Of a stretch of DNA of 64,000 nucleotides, positions 1 through 11,086 are shown piece after piece. Where the stretch lies: positions 186,001 to 250,000 of the forward strand of contig NZ_LWLB01000035.1 in assembly GCF_001905145.1 (NCBI RefSeq). Direction: 5' to 3'. Each line of letters begins with the position of its first letter. The first letter of the stretch is position 1. Source of the DNA: Nocardiopsis sp. TSRI0078 (GTDB lineage: Bacteria; Actinomycetota; Actinomycetes; Streptosporangiales; Streptosporangiaceae). Position numbers and translations under genes: made by a program. The notes under the pieces are model-generated. The model made no database searches, was not told where the DNA came from, and worked only from the letters and a program-made list of their open reading frames with translations.

Positions 1-63
1 GGCGACGCGGAGTTTGCGGTCGTTGCGGGAGTCCTCGACCGGCGGTGTCCCGTGCTCTGTCAA
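1..63 (-). CDS. N-terminus of an unidentified protein (cut by window edge)
   Basis: Only the first 21 codons are inside the window. Reading leftward from a TTG start at 63 the frame begins with Met-Thr-Glu-His-Gly-Thr-Pro-Pro and stays open to base 1. The start is supported by a strong Shine-Dalgarno sequence (AGGAGGAG, 8 nt before the TTG). The peptide is too short to assign a function, and the call rests on the ribosome binding site and codon usage. Confidence 0.45.
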   Translation of the reverse strand, partial: MTEHGTPPVEDSRNDRKLRVA

Positions 64-203
64 CGCGGTGTCTCCTCCTGGGGCGGTTCCCGACCGGGCC
101 GGGTCCCCTCCCCGGCCCTCGTGTCCACACCTGTGGACGGATCCAGTGTGCCGCGACGGGGAGACCGTCCGTCCCCGGCCTCCCCGTCCCGTACCGCCGC
201 CAC

Positions 204-1043
204 TCAGGGCTGGCGGGGGTCCCACCTGAAGTACCGGCGCACCAGCAGCCCCAGCACCGCGATCCAGGCGAGCATGACGCCGATGGAGGGCAGAGCCGCG
301 ATCCACAGTCCGAGGTAGCTCTTCTCCTCCCCCGTTCCGAAGCCCCGGAAGGCGTCGTAGCCGGAGTAGGCGGTCTGGGCCATCTCCCCGGCGGGGACGG
401 AGGGGAGGAAGCCGAGGACCAGGCGGGCGCTCTCCGGCAGGGACTCCAGCGGGATGATGCCTCCGCCCAGGAACAGCAGGACCATCATGGGCAGCATCGA
501 GACCATCTGGGCGGCCTCGGCGTTGCGGACGACCGGGGTGAGGAGCAGCCCCATCAGGGAGAACATGACGGCGCTGAGGACGACGGCGACGACGAGCATC
601 AGCGGGTCCTGGGGGAGGCTCCCGAAGACGGCGAAGACCAGGACGGCCACCACCACCGCCATGGCCAGGGAGAGGGCCACCACGACCGCGATGACGCCGC
701 CGAAGATCGCCTGCTGGGGCACCCCGCTGACCCGCAGCCGCTTGAGGACCAGCGCCTCCCGCCGTGCGGTGAACACGTTGGAGGGGTGGCCGACGCCCAG
801 GATGAGTCCGATGGAGCCGATGGTGGCGACCATGGCCATCTGCCCCGTCCCGAACCCGGGAACGATCTCGTTGTTCGGGAGGTTCATGGCCATGAAGGCG
901 AAGAACGGCGGTAGGACCAGGTACATCCAGGCGGTCTTGTACCGCACGAACAGGGTGAACTCGGTCCGGGTCAGGCGCAGGCCCTGCTTCAGCGGGCTGA
1001 CGGCGGGTCGGGGGCGCCGCGGGGCGGCGGTGGTCGTGCTCAT
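204..1043 (-). CDS. ABC-2 type transporter permease
   Basis: A 279-residue integral membrane protein with about six hydrophobic segments, of the ABC-2/DrrB type. It probably forms the membrane part of an efflux pump with the ATPase encoded just upstream. The start chosen is the ATG at 1043, which has AGGAG 5 nt upstream; an in-frame ATG 15 nt earlier lies before that ribosome binding site. It follows the ATPase gene by 54 bp on the same strand and is probably co-transcribed with it and with the TetR gene. The substrate cannot be read from the sequence; pumps of this layout often export drugs or lipids. Confidence 0.85.
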   Translation of the reverse strand: MSTTTAAPRRPRPAVSPLKQGLRLTRTEFTLFVRYKTAWMYLVLPPFFAFMAMNLPNNEIVPGFGTGQMAMVATIGSIGLILGVGHPSNVFTARREALVLKRLRVSGVPQQAIFGGVIAVVVALSLAMAVVVAVLVFAVFGSLPQDPLMLVVAVVLSAVMFSLMGLLLTPVVRNAEAAQMVSMLPMMVLLFLGGGIIPLESLPESARLVLGFLPSVPAGEMAQTAYSGYDAFRGFGTGEEKSYLGLWIAALPSIGVMLAWIAVLGLLVRRYFRWDPRQP

Positions 1044-1097
1044 GTGTGCTCCTGGCATCTGTGGAGGACGGCGGGGGGCGTGCGGGCGGGAGGCCGA

Positions 1098-2093
1098 TCA
1101 GTCCGGGACGAGGTCCGACGCGCCGTCCGCGACCTGGAGGAAGACGTCCTCCAGGGAGGCACCGCGCACCTGGAGGTGCTTGAGCGTGGTCCCGTGTTCG
1201 TCGGCCCAGGCGATCAGCGCCGCGACCGTGCGGTGCGCCCGGTCGGCCACGTCCTCGCCCCCGGCCGTGTAGGTGGCCCACAGGACGTGGTCGCGGGTCT
1301 CCACGGCCAGTTCGGTGCCGGGCAGGTCGGGCAGGTCGGCGGTGCGCACGCCGGGGGACAGGGCGAAGCCCACCCGGTCGCCCCAGCCCGCGAGGACGTC
1401 CTGGAGCGTCCCCTCCACACGGACCTCGCCGCGGTGCATGATCGCCAGCCGGTCGGCGAGCCGCTCGGCCTCCTCCAGGTAGTGGGTGGTGAGCAGGACC
1501 GCCACGCCCTCGCTCTTGAGGTCGTTGATGATGCGCCACGTCTCGATACGGCCCTCGGCGTCCATACCGGTCGTGGGCTCGTCCAGGTAGAGGACCTCGG
1601 GCCTGGTCAGCAGCGCCAGCCCCAGGTCCAGGCGGCGCTTTTGCCCTCCGGAGAGCTGGCGGACCGCGACCCCACGCCTGTCCGCCAGGCCGACCAGCTC
1701 CAGGACCTCGCCCCCGTCACGGGGGGTGGCGGCGAGGTCGTGGGCGAGGTCCATGGTCTCGCCGACGCTGAGGTCGTCCAGCAGGCCGCTGCCCTGGAGG
1801 ACGGCGTTGGTGCGCTCGCGGACCCCCGCGGGCTGGCCGTGGGGGTCGAGGCCGAAGACCCGCACGGTGCCCGAGCTGGGGCGGCGGAAGCCCTCCAGGG
1901 TCTCGATGGTGGTGGTCTTGCCCGCGCCGTTGGTGCCGAGGAGGGCGAACAGCTCGCCGGGGTGGATCTCGAAGGAGACCCCCTTGACCGCCTCGAAGTC
2001 GCCGTAGTGCTGGTGGAGGTCGCGGACGACCACCGCCGGTCCGGTGGTGTCCCGGTGGCTGGGGGCGGCCGCGGTGTTCGCTGTCGTCGTCAT
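1098..2093 (-). CDS. ABC transporter ATP-binding protein (DrrA-like)
   Basis: A 331-residue ATPase. The Walker A motif GTNGAGKT is at about residues 53-60, followed by the signature LSGGQKRR and Walker B LYLDEPTTGMD, and a C-terminal extension typical of DrrA-type subunits. It powers the permease encoded downstream. The start is the ATG at 2093 with GGGAG upstream; a longer reading from 2183 adds an unconserved proline/glycine-rich stretch. It lies 93 bp downstream of a TetR regulator gene on the same strand, an arrangement usual for inducible efflux pumps. Confidence 0.9.
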   Translation of the reverse strand: MTTTANTAAAPSHRDTTGPAVVVRDLHQHYGDFEAVKGVSFEIHPGELFALLGTNGAGKTTTIETLEGFRRPSSGTVRVFGLDPHGQPAGVRERTNAVLQGSGLLDDLSVGETMDLAHDLAATPRDGGEVLELVGLADRRGVAVRQLSGGQKRRLDLGLALLTRPEVLYLDEPTTGMDAEGRIETWRIINDLKSEGVAVLLTTHYLEEAERLADRLAIMHRGEVRVEGTLQDVLAGWGDRVGFALSPGVRTADLPDLPGTELAVETRDHVLWATYTAGGEDVADRAHRTVAALIAWADEHGTTLKHLQVRGASLEDVFLQVADGASDLVPD

Positions 2094-2186
2094 GTGTCCA
2101 GACTCCCGTGGGCCGGGGTCCGCCGGACAGACTCCGTTGTCACCGGCCGCCGGTGTGGAACCTCCTGGTGGGCGCACTGACAAATG

Positions 2187-2813
2187 TCATCCGCGGCGCG
2201 TCCCCCGGCCCTCCCCGCCGGTGACGGCGGCGACGGCCGCCGACACGGCCGCGCGCTGGGCGTCCAGCGAGGCCCCCGGCGGACGGCGGACGGCGCTGAG
2301 CCAGATCCCGTCCACGAGGACCAGCAGCAGTTCCACCAGGGCGTCCGGGTCCTGGCCCGGCGCCAGCTCCCCCTGTTCGGCGGCCCAGCCGACGGCGGCG
2401 CGCAGGGCGGCGCGGGCCCGGGCGTCGAGTTCGGCGAGGGTGTCCGCGAAACCCGGGTCCACGGCGGCCCTCGCGTAGAACGCGGACCAGACGCGGGCCT
2501 CGGCCAGGCGCTCGTCGTCGGTGGGCAGCAGGTCGGTGAGGACCCGGCGCAGCCCCTCCGCGAAGGACAGCCCTCCGGGACCGACACGGATCCCGGAGAA
2601 CCGCCGCGACACGTTGGCGAGCGCCTCGCGCAGGGCGAATCGGAGCAGGTCGTCCTTGGTGCCGAAGTCGCGCTGGACGGCCCCCACGGAGAGTCCGGCC
2701 TCGGCCGCCACGGTACGGATGCTGACGCCCTCCAGGCCCTCTCTCGCGGCGATCCGCCGGAGCGCGGCGGCCACGTGGCGGCGGCGTTCGTCCTTGTCTA
2801 CGTACCTGGGCAC
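2187..2813 (-). CDS. TetR family transcriptional regulator
   Basis: About 208 residues. The N-terminal helix-turn-helix reads SIRTVAAEAGLSVGAV, followed by the usual xFGTKDDLL, then a ligand-binding domain. The start is uncertain: a GTG at 2813 (Val-Pro-Arg-Tyr) or an ATG at 2831, where GGAGG directly abuts the ATG and is too close to act normally. It probably controls itself, the ABC pump downstream and the divergent esterase gene through the paired GATAC palindromes at 2842-2869, which sit between the two divergent genes. Confidence 0.85.
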   Translation of the reverse strand: MPRYVDKDERRRHVAAALRRIAAREGLEGVSIRTVAAEAGLSVGAVQRDFGTKDDLLRFALREALANVSRRFSGIRVGPGGLSFAEGLRRVLTDLLPTDDERLAEARVWSAFYARAAVDPGFADTLAELDARARAALRAAVGWAAEQGELAPGQDPDALVELLLVLVDGIWLSAVRRPPGASLDAQRAAVSAAVAAVTGGEGRGTRRG

Positions 2814-2841
2814 GGCCGTATTCTGGCACATCCTCCGTTTT

Positions 2842-2869
2842 GATACAGTCGTATCGATACATTCGTATC
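2842..2869. promoter_or_regulatory. Double TetR-type operator (two GATAC-N4-GTATC palindromes)
   Basis: Two 14-bp perfect palindromes stand back to back: GATAC-agtc-GTATC at 2842-2855 and GATAC-attc-GTATC at 2856-2869. They fill the space between the divergent tetR and esterase genes and end 13 bp before the esterase ATG, so binding would block both promoters. Assignment to the neighbouring TetR is an inference from position. Confidence 0.75.
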
Positions 2870-2882
2870 GAAAGGAGGACGC

Positions 2883-4187
2883 ATGACCCCCCGACGTTCC
2901 GCACGAGACCGCCTGGCCGCCACCGGACGCTGGGCGGCGACCGTTGTGGCGGGCGCGACCGCCCTCCTCGGCATGGGCGCGGCGGCGCTCGTCCTGCTGC
3001 CGCCGCCCTCCTGGACGGCGTGGCGGTTCGGCCTGCTGGCACTGGAGTTCAGCCTGGTGTTCGCCGTTCTGGCCGCCCTCGGCCTGCTGCTGTCCCTCCC
3101 CGCCTCGGTACGGCCCCGGCGGCGCGCCGGGACGGAGACCGGACGGCGCCCGCGCACCGGGGCCGCCGTGGCGGTGCGGAGGCGGCGCCTCGCGGCGGTG
3201 GCCGCCGCGGCCAACGCCGCCGTACTGGCCGCGGCACTCGTCCCGCCCGCGGCGATCTGGTCCACCGCCCGCGCCGAGGGTGTCCCGCTCGACCTCGGCG
3301 AGTACACCGCCGGGCTCGCCACCAGCGCCGACCGCGAGCCCGGGACCCGCGTCTACCTGCGGACCGGCGGGTCCGGTGCCGCAGGCGCCTCCGCATCCCA
3401 GGACCTGGAGGTGGACGTGTGGGAGCCGAAGGAGCGGGAGGACGACTCCCCGCTGCCGGTCGTGGTGAACGTCCACGGGGGCGCGGACGACCTGCCGCAG
3501 AGCTTCCTCCCCCGCTGGGACACGTGGCTCGCCGACCGCGGGCACGTGGTGTTCGACGTCGACTACCGCTACTTCCCCGACGGCGACTGGTCGGTACCGG
3601 TCTCCGACGTCAAGTGCGCGATCGGCTGGGCCCGCGAGCACGCCGGTGAGTACGGGGCCGACCCCGGGCGGGTCGCCGTCACCGGCCAGTCGGCGGGCGG
3701 CCTGCTCGCCCTCCTGGCCGGGTACACGTCGGCGGAGGAGATCCCGCCGAGCTGCGACGTGCCTGCCCCCGGCGTCGACGCGGTCGTGGCCTGGTACTCG
3801 GCGGCCGACGGGACGGCGGACGCCCCCGAGGTGCCGTGGCGCCAGCGGCACTCCCCGATCGGTGAGGAGCTGGCCGGGGACACCGTGCGGATGATGGGCG
3901 GCACCCCGGACGAGGTGCCCGGTGAGTACGCGATGATCTCGCCCCTCACCCACGTCCGCCCCGACACCCCTCCCACCCTGCTCATCATGTCCGGCCACGA
4001 CCTGTTCCTGGGCGTGGAGGACAACCGCCGCCTCGCCGCGCGGCTCGACGCCGCGGGGGTGGAGCACCGACTCCTGGAGATCCCCTGGGCCGAGCACATG
4101 TTCGACCTGAACTGGGGAGGGTTCGCGAGCCAGGTGGCCCGGCACGGCGTGGACGGCTTCCTCACCGATCACCTCTCCCCCTCCTGA
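2883..4187 (+). CDS. Membrane-anchored alpha/beta hydrolase (HSL-type esterase)
   Basis: A 434-residue protein. Three hydrophobic segments lie at about residues 18-40, 48-72 and 103-125, followed by an extracytoplasmic alpha/beta-hydrolase domain. The oxyanion HGG motif is at 198-200, the nucleophile elbow GQSAG at 268-272 (Ser270), and Asp373 (SGHD) and His405 (WAEH) complete a plausible triad, as in the hormone-sensitive-lipase family. It probably hydrolyses a carboxylic ester at the membrane surface. The start has AGGAGG 5 nt upstream. It is divergent from the TetR/ABC operon and shares its operator region, so it may be induced by the same ligand. The substrate is unknown. Confidence 0.85.
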   Translation: MTPRRSARDRLAATGRWAATVVAGATALLGMGAAALVLLPPPSWTAWRFGLLALEFSLVFAVLAALGLLLSLPASVRPRRRAGTETGRRPRTGAAVAVRRRRLAAVAAAANAAVLAAALVPPAAIWSTARAEGVPLDLGEYTAGLATSADREPGTRVYLRTGGSGAAGASASQDLEVDVWEPKEREDDSPLPVVVNVHGGADDLPQSFLPRWDTWLADRGHVVFDVDYRYFPDGDWSVPVSDVKCAIGWAREHAGEYGADPGRVAVTGQSAGGLLALLAGYTSAEEIPPSCDVPAPGVDAVVAWYSAADGTADAPEVPWRQRHSPIGEELAGDTVRMMGGTPDEVPGEYAMISPLTHVRPDTPPTLLIMSGHDLFLGVEDNRRLAARLDAAGVEHRLLEIPWAEHMFDLNWGGFASQVARHGVDGFLTDHLSPS

Positions 4188-4247
4188 GGAGGCCCCGGGG
4201 CGGCCGCGGGGACGCGGGCCCACGGACGCGCCGGCCCGAACGCACGA

Positions 4248-4284
4248 GGGGCCGGGCACCGACCCGCGGTCGGTGTCCGGCCCC
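4248..4284. terminator. Strong hairpin between convergent genes
   Basis: A 17-bp stem (arms 4248-4264 and 4268-4284, one G-T pair) with a 3-nt loop lies between the esterase gene and the oppositely oriented FeS reductase gene. There is no T tract, so it fits the U-less bidirectional terminators common in high-GC actinomycetes. Confidence 0.75.
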
Positions 4285-4305
4285 CGGAAGGCGCCGAGCC
4301 GGGCG

Positions 4306-6516
4306 TCAGCCCCGGGGCTGTGCGTCGGCGGCCTCGGGCTGCTTGGGAGCCTCCCGGACCGAGCGCAGCAGCAGCTGGGAGACGTCCACGACCTCCAGCG
4401 ACTCCTTCGCCTCGCCCTGCGACTTCTTCTCGTTGATCGCGTCACCGAGCATGACCTGGCAGAACGGGCACGCGGTGGAGACGGTGTCGGGGTTGGTGGT
4501 CAGCGCCTCGTCCACACGCTCGGTGTTGATGCGCTTGCCGATCCGCTCCTCCATCCACATGCGCGCGCCGCCGGCGCCGCAGCAGAAGCCCCGCTCCTTG
4601 TGGCGGTGCATCTCCTGCGTCTTGACCCCGGGGACCTGCGCCATGATGTCGCGCGGCGGCGTGTACACCTTGTTGTGGCGGCCCAGGAAGCAGGGGTCGT
4701 GGTAGGTGATGTTCTCGTCCACGGAGTTGACCGGCGTGAGCCTGCCCTCCTCCACGAGCTTGGCCAGCAGCTGGCTGTGGTGGACGACCTCGTAGGTGCC
4801 GCCGAGCTGCGGGTACTCGTTGGCGAGGGTGTTGAAGCAGTGCGGGCAGCTGGCCACGATCTTCGTGACGCCGGCCTCGTTCAGCGTCTCCACGTTCTGC
4901 TGGGCGAGCATCTGGAAGACGTACTCCATGCCGAGGCGGCGCGCCGGGTCACCGGTGCAGGCCTCCATGCCGCCCAGGACGGCGAACTTGACGCCCGCCA
5001 TGTCCAGCAGCTCGGCGATGGCCTTGGTGGTCTTCTTGGCGCGGTCCTCCAGGGCGCCGGCGCAGCCGACCCAGAACAGGTACTCGGTGTCCTCGGGCAG
5101 CTTGTCGTCGACGACCTGGACCTCGACCGGGTTCTCCTGGGAGGCCAGCTCCTCGATCCAGTCCATGCGCCGGTCCTCGGCCATGCCCCACGGGTTGGCC
5201 TTGTTCTCCAGGTTCTTCAGGAGCGTGTTGGCCTCGGACGGGAAGTTGGACTCGACCATCACCTGGTAGCGGCGCATGTCGAGGATGTGGTCGATGTGCT
5301 CGATGTCGACCGGGCACTGCTCGACGCAGGCACCGCAGTTGGTGCAGGCCCACAGCTCGTCGGGGTGGATGACACCGTTCTCCTCCTCGGTGCCGACCAG
5401 CGGCCGGTTGAGGAGGGAGAGGACGTCCACGCCCGCGTGGCTCTCGTCGGGCTTCTCGGCGAGGGTCTCCTCGGTGATGCCCTGGAGAAGGTACGGGGCC
5501 TTCTCGTAGGTGTGCGCCTGCAGGTCGAGGATGACCTTCTTGGGCGAGAGCGGCTTGCCGGTGTTCCAGGCCGGGCACTGGGACTGGCAGCGTCCGCACT
5601 CGGTGCAGGTGCTGAAGTCCAGCAGGCCCTTCCAGGTGAAGTCCTCCAGCTTGCCCGCGCCGAACGGGTCCTCGTCGGGGTCGGCCTCCTCGAAGTCGAG
5701 GGGCTTGGTGCCGGACTTGTCCATCATCTGCTTGGCCGCGCCCAGGGACGGGGACCCGTCGGCGTTGCGCTTGAGGAAGATGTTGACCGGCGCGATGAAG
5801 CGGTGCCAGCCGATGCCCATGGTGAGCACGCGGGCGATGACGATGAAGAACAGGTAGCTGATGATCAGCTTGAACGCGGCGACCAGGGCGATGGCGGGCT
5901 CGGCGATCGCGGGGTCGCCGGGCAGGACCGCGCCGAGGCCGGTGGAGATCGGCGTGGCCCAGGCCGGGAAGGGGAAGTCGCCCATCGCGGACTTGAGGCC
6001 GCGGATCACGAAGATCGAGATCAGCAGGCCCCACAGGTAGGCCTCGACGTAGTAGGCGGTCCAGTGCCGGGAGTTGGTGAACCGGGACTGGCGGCCCTTG
6101 CGCTTGGGGCCGTTGAGCAGCCGGTAGATCGTCAGGCCGACGATGCCGGCGAGGCTGGCCGCGGCGATGAACTCGATGACCAGGCCGTACAGGGCCCAGT
6201 CGTAGATGACCGGCAGCTTGAAGTGCGGGTCGAAGACCTCGCCCTGGGCCTCCACGACCGTGAAGACCAGCAGCGGGAACGAGATCATCACGAACCAGTG
6301 GGCGACGCCGATCCAGGGCCGCTTGAGCATCCGCCCGTGTCCGAGGATCTCGATGAGCGTCATGGTGAGCCGCTGACCGAACGGTCCCTTGCGCTCCGGC
6401 TCCACCGCACGGCCCACACCCACGGTTCGCACGATCTGGCGGATTCCCAGAGCGAACATGGTGAACGCGACCACGGCGAAGACCGAGGTGATGATGCCCA
6501 GTGTCAGGTACAGCAT
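4306..6516 (-). CDS. Membrane FeS oxidoreductase, FadF-like (heterodisulfide reductase-related)
   Basis: A 736-residue protein. The N-terminal third is a multi-pass NarI-like membrane domain. It is followed by two 4Fe-4S motifs (CTECGRCQSQCP and CTNCGACVEQCP) and two CCG-type cysteine-rich domains ending near GFCCGAGG. The family (FadF, mycobacterial Rv0338c type) is believed to pass electrons from the electron-transfer flavoprotein of acyl-CoA oxidation into the membrane quinone pool. The start is the ATG at 6516, where the first membrane helix begins, with GGGAGG 9 nt upstream. The operator-like palindrome at 6580-6594 lies 64 bp upstream and resembles the one before the acyl-CoA dehydrogenase gene at 48 kb, which supports a role in fatty-acid oxidation. 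Confidence 0.85.
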   Translation of the reverse strand: MLYLTLGIITSVFAVVAFTMFALGIRQIVRTVGVGRAVEPERKGPFGQRLTMTLIEILGHGRMLKRPWIGVAHWFVMISFPLLVFTVVEAQGEVFDPHFKLPVIYDWALYGLVIEFIAAASLAGIVGLTIYRLLNGPKRKGRQSRFTNSRHWTAYYVEAYLWGLLISIFVIRGLKSAMGDFPFPAWATPISTGLGAVLPGDPAIAEPAIALVAAFKLIISYLFFIVIARVLTMGIGWHRFIAPVNIFLKRNADGSPSLGAAKQMMDKSGTKPLDFEEADPDEDPFGAGKLEDFTWKGLLDFSTCTECGRCQSQCPAWNTGKPLSPKKVILDLQAHTYEKAPYLLQGITEETLAEKPDESHAGVDVLSLLNRPLVGTEEENGVIHPDELWACTNCGACVEQCPVDIEHIDHILDMRRYQVMVESNFPSEANTLLKNLENKANPWGMAEDRRMDWIEELASQENPVEVQVVDDKLPEDTEYLFWVGCAGALEDRAKKTTKAIAELLDMAGVKFAVLGGMEACTGDPARRLGMEYVFQMLAQQNVETLNEAGVTKIVASCPHCFNTLANEYPQLGGTYEVVHHSQLLAKLVEEGRLTPVNSVDENITYHDPCFLGRHNKVYTPPRDIMAQVPGVKTQEMHRHKERGFCCGAGGARMWMEERIGKRINTERVDEALTTNPDTVSTACPFCQVMLGDAINEKKSQGEAKESLEVVDVSQLLLRSVREAPKQPEAADAQPRG

Positions 6517-6570
6517 CGTCCGTGGCCTCCCATCCTGCTTCGTCGTCCGGTGCGCCACACACCGGCGGTC

Positions 6571-6594
6571 CAAGTCTATGTTACTTACGAGTAA
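6571..6594 (-). promoter_or_regulatory. Putative TetR-type operator upstream of the FadF-like gene
   Basis: On the minus strand this reads TTACTCGTAAGTAAC followed by ATAGACTTG. It contains the palindrome TTACT-N4-AGTAA. It matches the site before the acyl-CoA dehydrogenase gene (48257-48280) at 19 of 24 bases. The regulator is not in the window; palindromes of this type are typical of TetR-family fatty-acid regulators. Confidence 0.6.
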
Positions 6595-7033
6595 TAGCGC
6601 GGCCACCACCGGAGGGCCCGACCGGCCCCGAGAGACCCCCCGTGAACGCCGCCGCACACCCCCGGGCCTCGGAACCCGGCCGGGGCGCGCACGCCGGCGC
6701 CGGACGGCGCCGGCACGACGGGCCGCACGGATGCGGCCGAACGGGGCTCGGGCGCACCGCACGTCCTACCTATGTGTAGCGGACGGCGGTCACGGGACGG
6801 CGCGACGGGGGTATCGGTGACTTCACCGTTCCTCCCGATTCCCCCGTACCAGGTTGCGGCACGCACGGGAGTGAGGCGGCCACCGCCCCGGCACACCCCC
6901 CCCGGACATCCCTGAGGATCCCTGGTTTCCGAGTCAAGGATCTCCCCGAGTTGTCCCCGGGTTCACCCGCGTCCGCGCCGGAGAAGGCCCAGGCCGGGAA
7001 CATCACGGGCGGGTCAACCGTTGTCAGGGCGTA
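6595..7033. other. Intergenic region upstream of dnaK
   Basis: About 440 bp without a credible gene. Short readings here are codon-poor overlaps. Apart from the operator-like site at its left edge and the HAIR element beyond its right edge, I recognise nothing in it. Confidence 0.5.
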
Positions 7034-7041
7034 GGACCTAA

Positions 7042-7062
7042 CTTGAGTCGGGGCGACTCAAC
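7042..7062 (+). promoter_or_regulatory. HAIR element (HspR operator) of the dnaK operon
   Basis: CTTGAGT (7042-7048), seven bases, then ACTCAAC (7056-7062) matches the known HspR inverted repeat CTTGAGT-N7-ACTCAAG with one mismatch. A further half-site ACTCAAC lies at 7108-7114. The position about 70-90 bp before the dnaK start suits repression by HspR, which is encoded in the same operon, giving feedback control with DnaK as co-repressor as described in Streptomyces. Confidence 0.9.
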
Positions 7063-7133
7063 TGATTTGACAGCCGCCACTCGACGAAGCAAACTTACGC
7101 CTGAACGACTCAACCTTGACGGAGGAAGCAACC

Positions 7134-8984
<1,851 letters not shown>

Positions 8985-9019
8985 TCCGCGGTCGAGCCGA
9001 GGAAGGAGACACGTCGCAG

Positions 9020-9790
9020 ATGACTCCGTCGGAGAACACGAACGGCAACGGCGACGGCGAGGAGCGCCGGGGGCCGGTGATCCGCGACAACCGCCGGATC
9101 GACCCCGAGACCGGTGAGGTCAGGAACCCCGAGGCCGAGGGCGACGCCGCCGAGGAGATCCCGGAGGTCGCCGAGGAGGAGGTCGTCGAGGCCGACATCG
9201 AGGACGACGCCCCGGAGATCCCGGACACCCCGGAGTCGGTGGTGACGGAGGCGATCAACGCCGACGAGCGCGTCATCGAGCTCACCAACGACCTCAAGCG
9301 GGTGCAGGCCGAGTACGCCAACTACCGCAAGCGGGTCGACCGCGACCGCGTGGCCGTCCGCGAGATGGCCACCGCCCAGGTCGTCGGCGAGCTCCTGCCG
9401 ATCCTGGACGACGTCGGGCGCGCCCGTGAGCACGACGAGCTCAACGGCGGGTTCAGGGCGGTGGGCGAGGCCCTGGAGGCCACGGTCACCAAGCTGGGCC
9501 TGGAGCGGTACGCGGAGAAGGGCGACGAGTTCGACCCCAATCTCCACGAGGCGCTCACCCTGGTCCCGGTTCCGGGCATCTCCGCCCAGACCGTGATCGA
9601 GGTGTTCCAGCCCGGGTACCGCATCGGTGAGAGGATCCTCCGTCCGGCCCGCGTGGTCGTCGGGGACCCGGCGGAGGAGGGCGACGGGGCTTCGGCCGAG
9701 TCGTCGGAGTCCGCCGGGGACGCCGCCGGGGACGGCGGGGGCACCTCCGAGTCGTCCGGCACGGCCGACGGCGGGGAAGACGACAAGTAA
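9020..9790 (+). CDS. grpE: Nucleotide exchange factor GrpE
   Basis: A 256-residue GrpE that releases ADP from DnaK. The first 90 residues are an acidic, low-complexity extension. The coiled-coil and beta-domain core follow, with the motifs RVQAEYANYRKR, LPILDDVGRA and the C-terminal VIEVFQPGYRIGERILRPARVVV. The last 35 residues are again acidic, with Ser and Gly. It is longer than the E. coli protein (about 197 residues), as is usual in actinobacteria. It lies 35 bp after dnaK with GGAAGGAG before the ATG. Confidence 0.98.
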   Translation: MTPSENTNGNGDGEERRGPVIRDNRRIDPETGEVRNPEAEGDAAEEIPEVAEEEVVEADIEDDAPEIPDTPESVVTEAINADERVIELTNDLKRVQAEYANYRKRVDRDRVAVREMATAQVVGELLPILDDVGRAREHDELNGGFRAVGEALEATVTKLGLERYAEKGDEFDPNLHEALTLVPVPGISAQTVIEVFQPGYRIGERILRPARVVVGDPAEEGDGASAESSESAGDAAGDGGGTSESSGTADGGEDDK

Positions 9791-9928
9791 CGGGTCCGCC
9801 CGTGATCCTCCGGCCGCGGCCTCGCATGACGCGGGGCCGCGGCCGGAGACGGACCCCGGACCGACGCGGTCCGGGGCCACGTGGAAGCATCGGACGCAAC
9901 CGGCACCAGCGGGAGAAGGCACCAGTCG

Positions 9929-11086
9929 ATGAGCACCAAGGACTACCTGGAGAAGGACTACTACAAGGTCCTCGGAGTCTCAAAGACCGCCTCGAAGGAC
10001 GAGATCAAGCAGTCCTACCGCAAGCTGGCCCGGGAGAACCACCCCGACGCGAACACCGACGACCCGAACGCGGCCGAGCGCTTCAAGGAGATCTCCGAGG
10101 CGTACAACGTCCTGTCGGACGACAAGCGCCGCAAGGAGTACGACGAGGCGCGCTCGCTGTTCGGCGGTGCCTACCGGCCGGGCGGCGGCGGTACCGGCCC
10201 CGGCGGGTTCGACATGGGCGACCTGTTCGGACAGGGCACCGGCGGGGCTCCCGGCGGTGAGCGTCTGAGCGACCTCTTCGGCGGGCTGTTCGGCGGCCGC
10301 GGGCGCGGCGGCGGAGCCCGCAGCAGACGCGGCGCCGACGTCGAGACCGAGACGACACTGACCTTCCGCGAGGCGGCCGAGGGGGCCACGCGCTCCTTCA
10401 AGCTGGCCAGCGAGGCGCCGTGCCCCACCTGCAAGGGCACGGGTGCCAGGTCGGGGACCGCCCCGCGGATGTGCCCGAAGTGCTCCGGCACCGGGCACGA
10501 GAACACCAACCTGGGCGGCTTCTCGCTGTCCGAGCCGTGCAGCGAGTGCAAGGGCCGCGGCCTGGTCGTGGACGACCCCTGCGCCACCTGCAACGGCAGC
10601 GGGCGCGGCAAGAGCACCCGCACCATCCAGACCCGCATCCCCGGCGGCGTGTCCGACGGGCAGCGGATCCGCATCAAGGGCAAGGGCGCGCCGGGCGAGA
10701 ACGGCGGCCCGGCCGGGGACCTCTACGTCGTCGTCCACGTGAAGGAGCACCCGGTGTTCGGCAGGAGCGGCGACAACGTGACGATCACCGTGCCCGTGAC
10801 CTTCCCCGAGGCCGCGCTGGGCGCCGAGGTGCGCATCCCGACCCTCCAGGGCTTCCCGGTGACGGTGAAGATCCCGCCGGGCACGCAGAACGGGCACAAG
10901 CTCCGGGTACGCGGCAAGGGCGCGACCCGCAAGGACGGCACCGCGGGCGACATGCTCGTCACGATCGAGGTGACGGTGCCGAGGACACTCAACGGTGACG
11001 CGCGCGAGGCTCTGGAGAAGTTCCGCGCCGCGACCTCCGACTACGACCCGCGCGACGGTCTTGAGGCGCGGGCGAAGGGTGTGTGA
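9929..11086 (+). CDS. dnaJ: Chaperone DnaJ (Hsp40)
   Basis: A 385-residue type I J-protein that delivers substrates to DnaK and stimulates its ATPase. The J domain carries HPD at 38-40. A Gly/Phe-rich stretch follows at about 75-130. Four CxxCxGxG zinc-binding repeats ([32 protein letters not shown]) are all intact, followed by the C-terminal beta domains. The ATG at 9929 gives the normal J-domain start; a longer reading from 9881 adds unconserved residues. Its stop overlaps the GTG start of hspR. Confidence 0.98.
   Translation: MSTKDYLEKDYYKVLGVSKTASKDEIKQSYRKLARENHPDANTDDPNAAERFKEISEAYNVLSDDKRRKEYDEARSLFGGAYRPGGGGTGPGGFDMGDLFGQGTGGAPGGERLSDLFGGLFGGRGRGGGARSRRGADVETETTLTFREAAEGATRSFKLASEAPCPTCKGTGARSGTAPRMCPKCSGTGHENTNLGGFSLSEPCSECKGRGLVVDDPCATCNGSGRGKSTRTIQTRIPGGVSDGQRIRIKGKGAPGENGGPAGDLYVVVHVKEHPVFGRSGDNVTITVPVTFPEAALGAEVRIPTLQGFPVTVKIPPGTQNGHKLRVRGKGATRKDGTAGDMLVTIEVTVPRTLNGDAREALEKFRAATSDYDPRDGLEARAKGV

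Noticed and set aside
4273-6594. A 773-codon frame on the plus strand
   Set aside because: Antisense to the FeS reductase, whose cysteine motifs and membrane domain are unmistakable.
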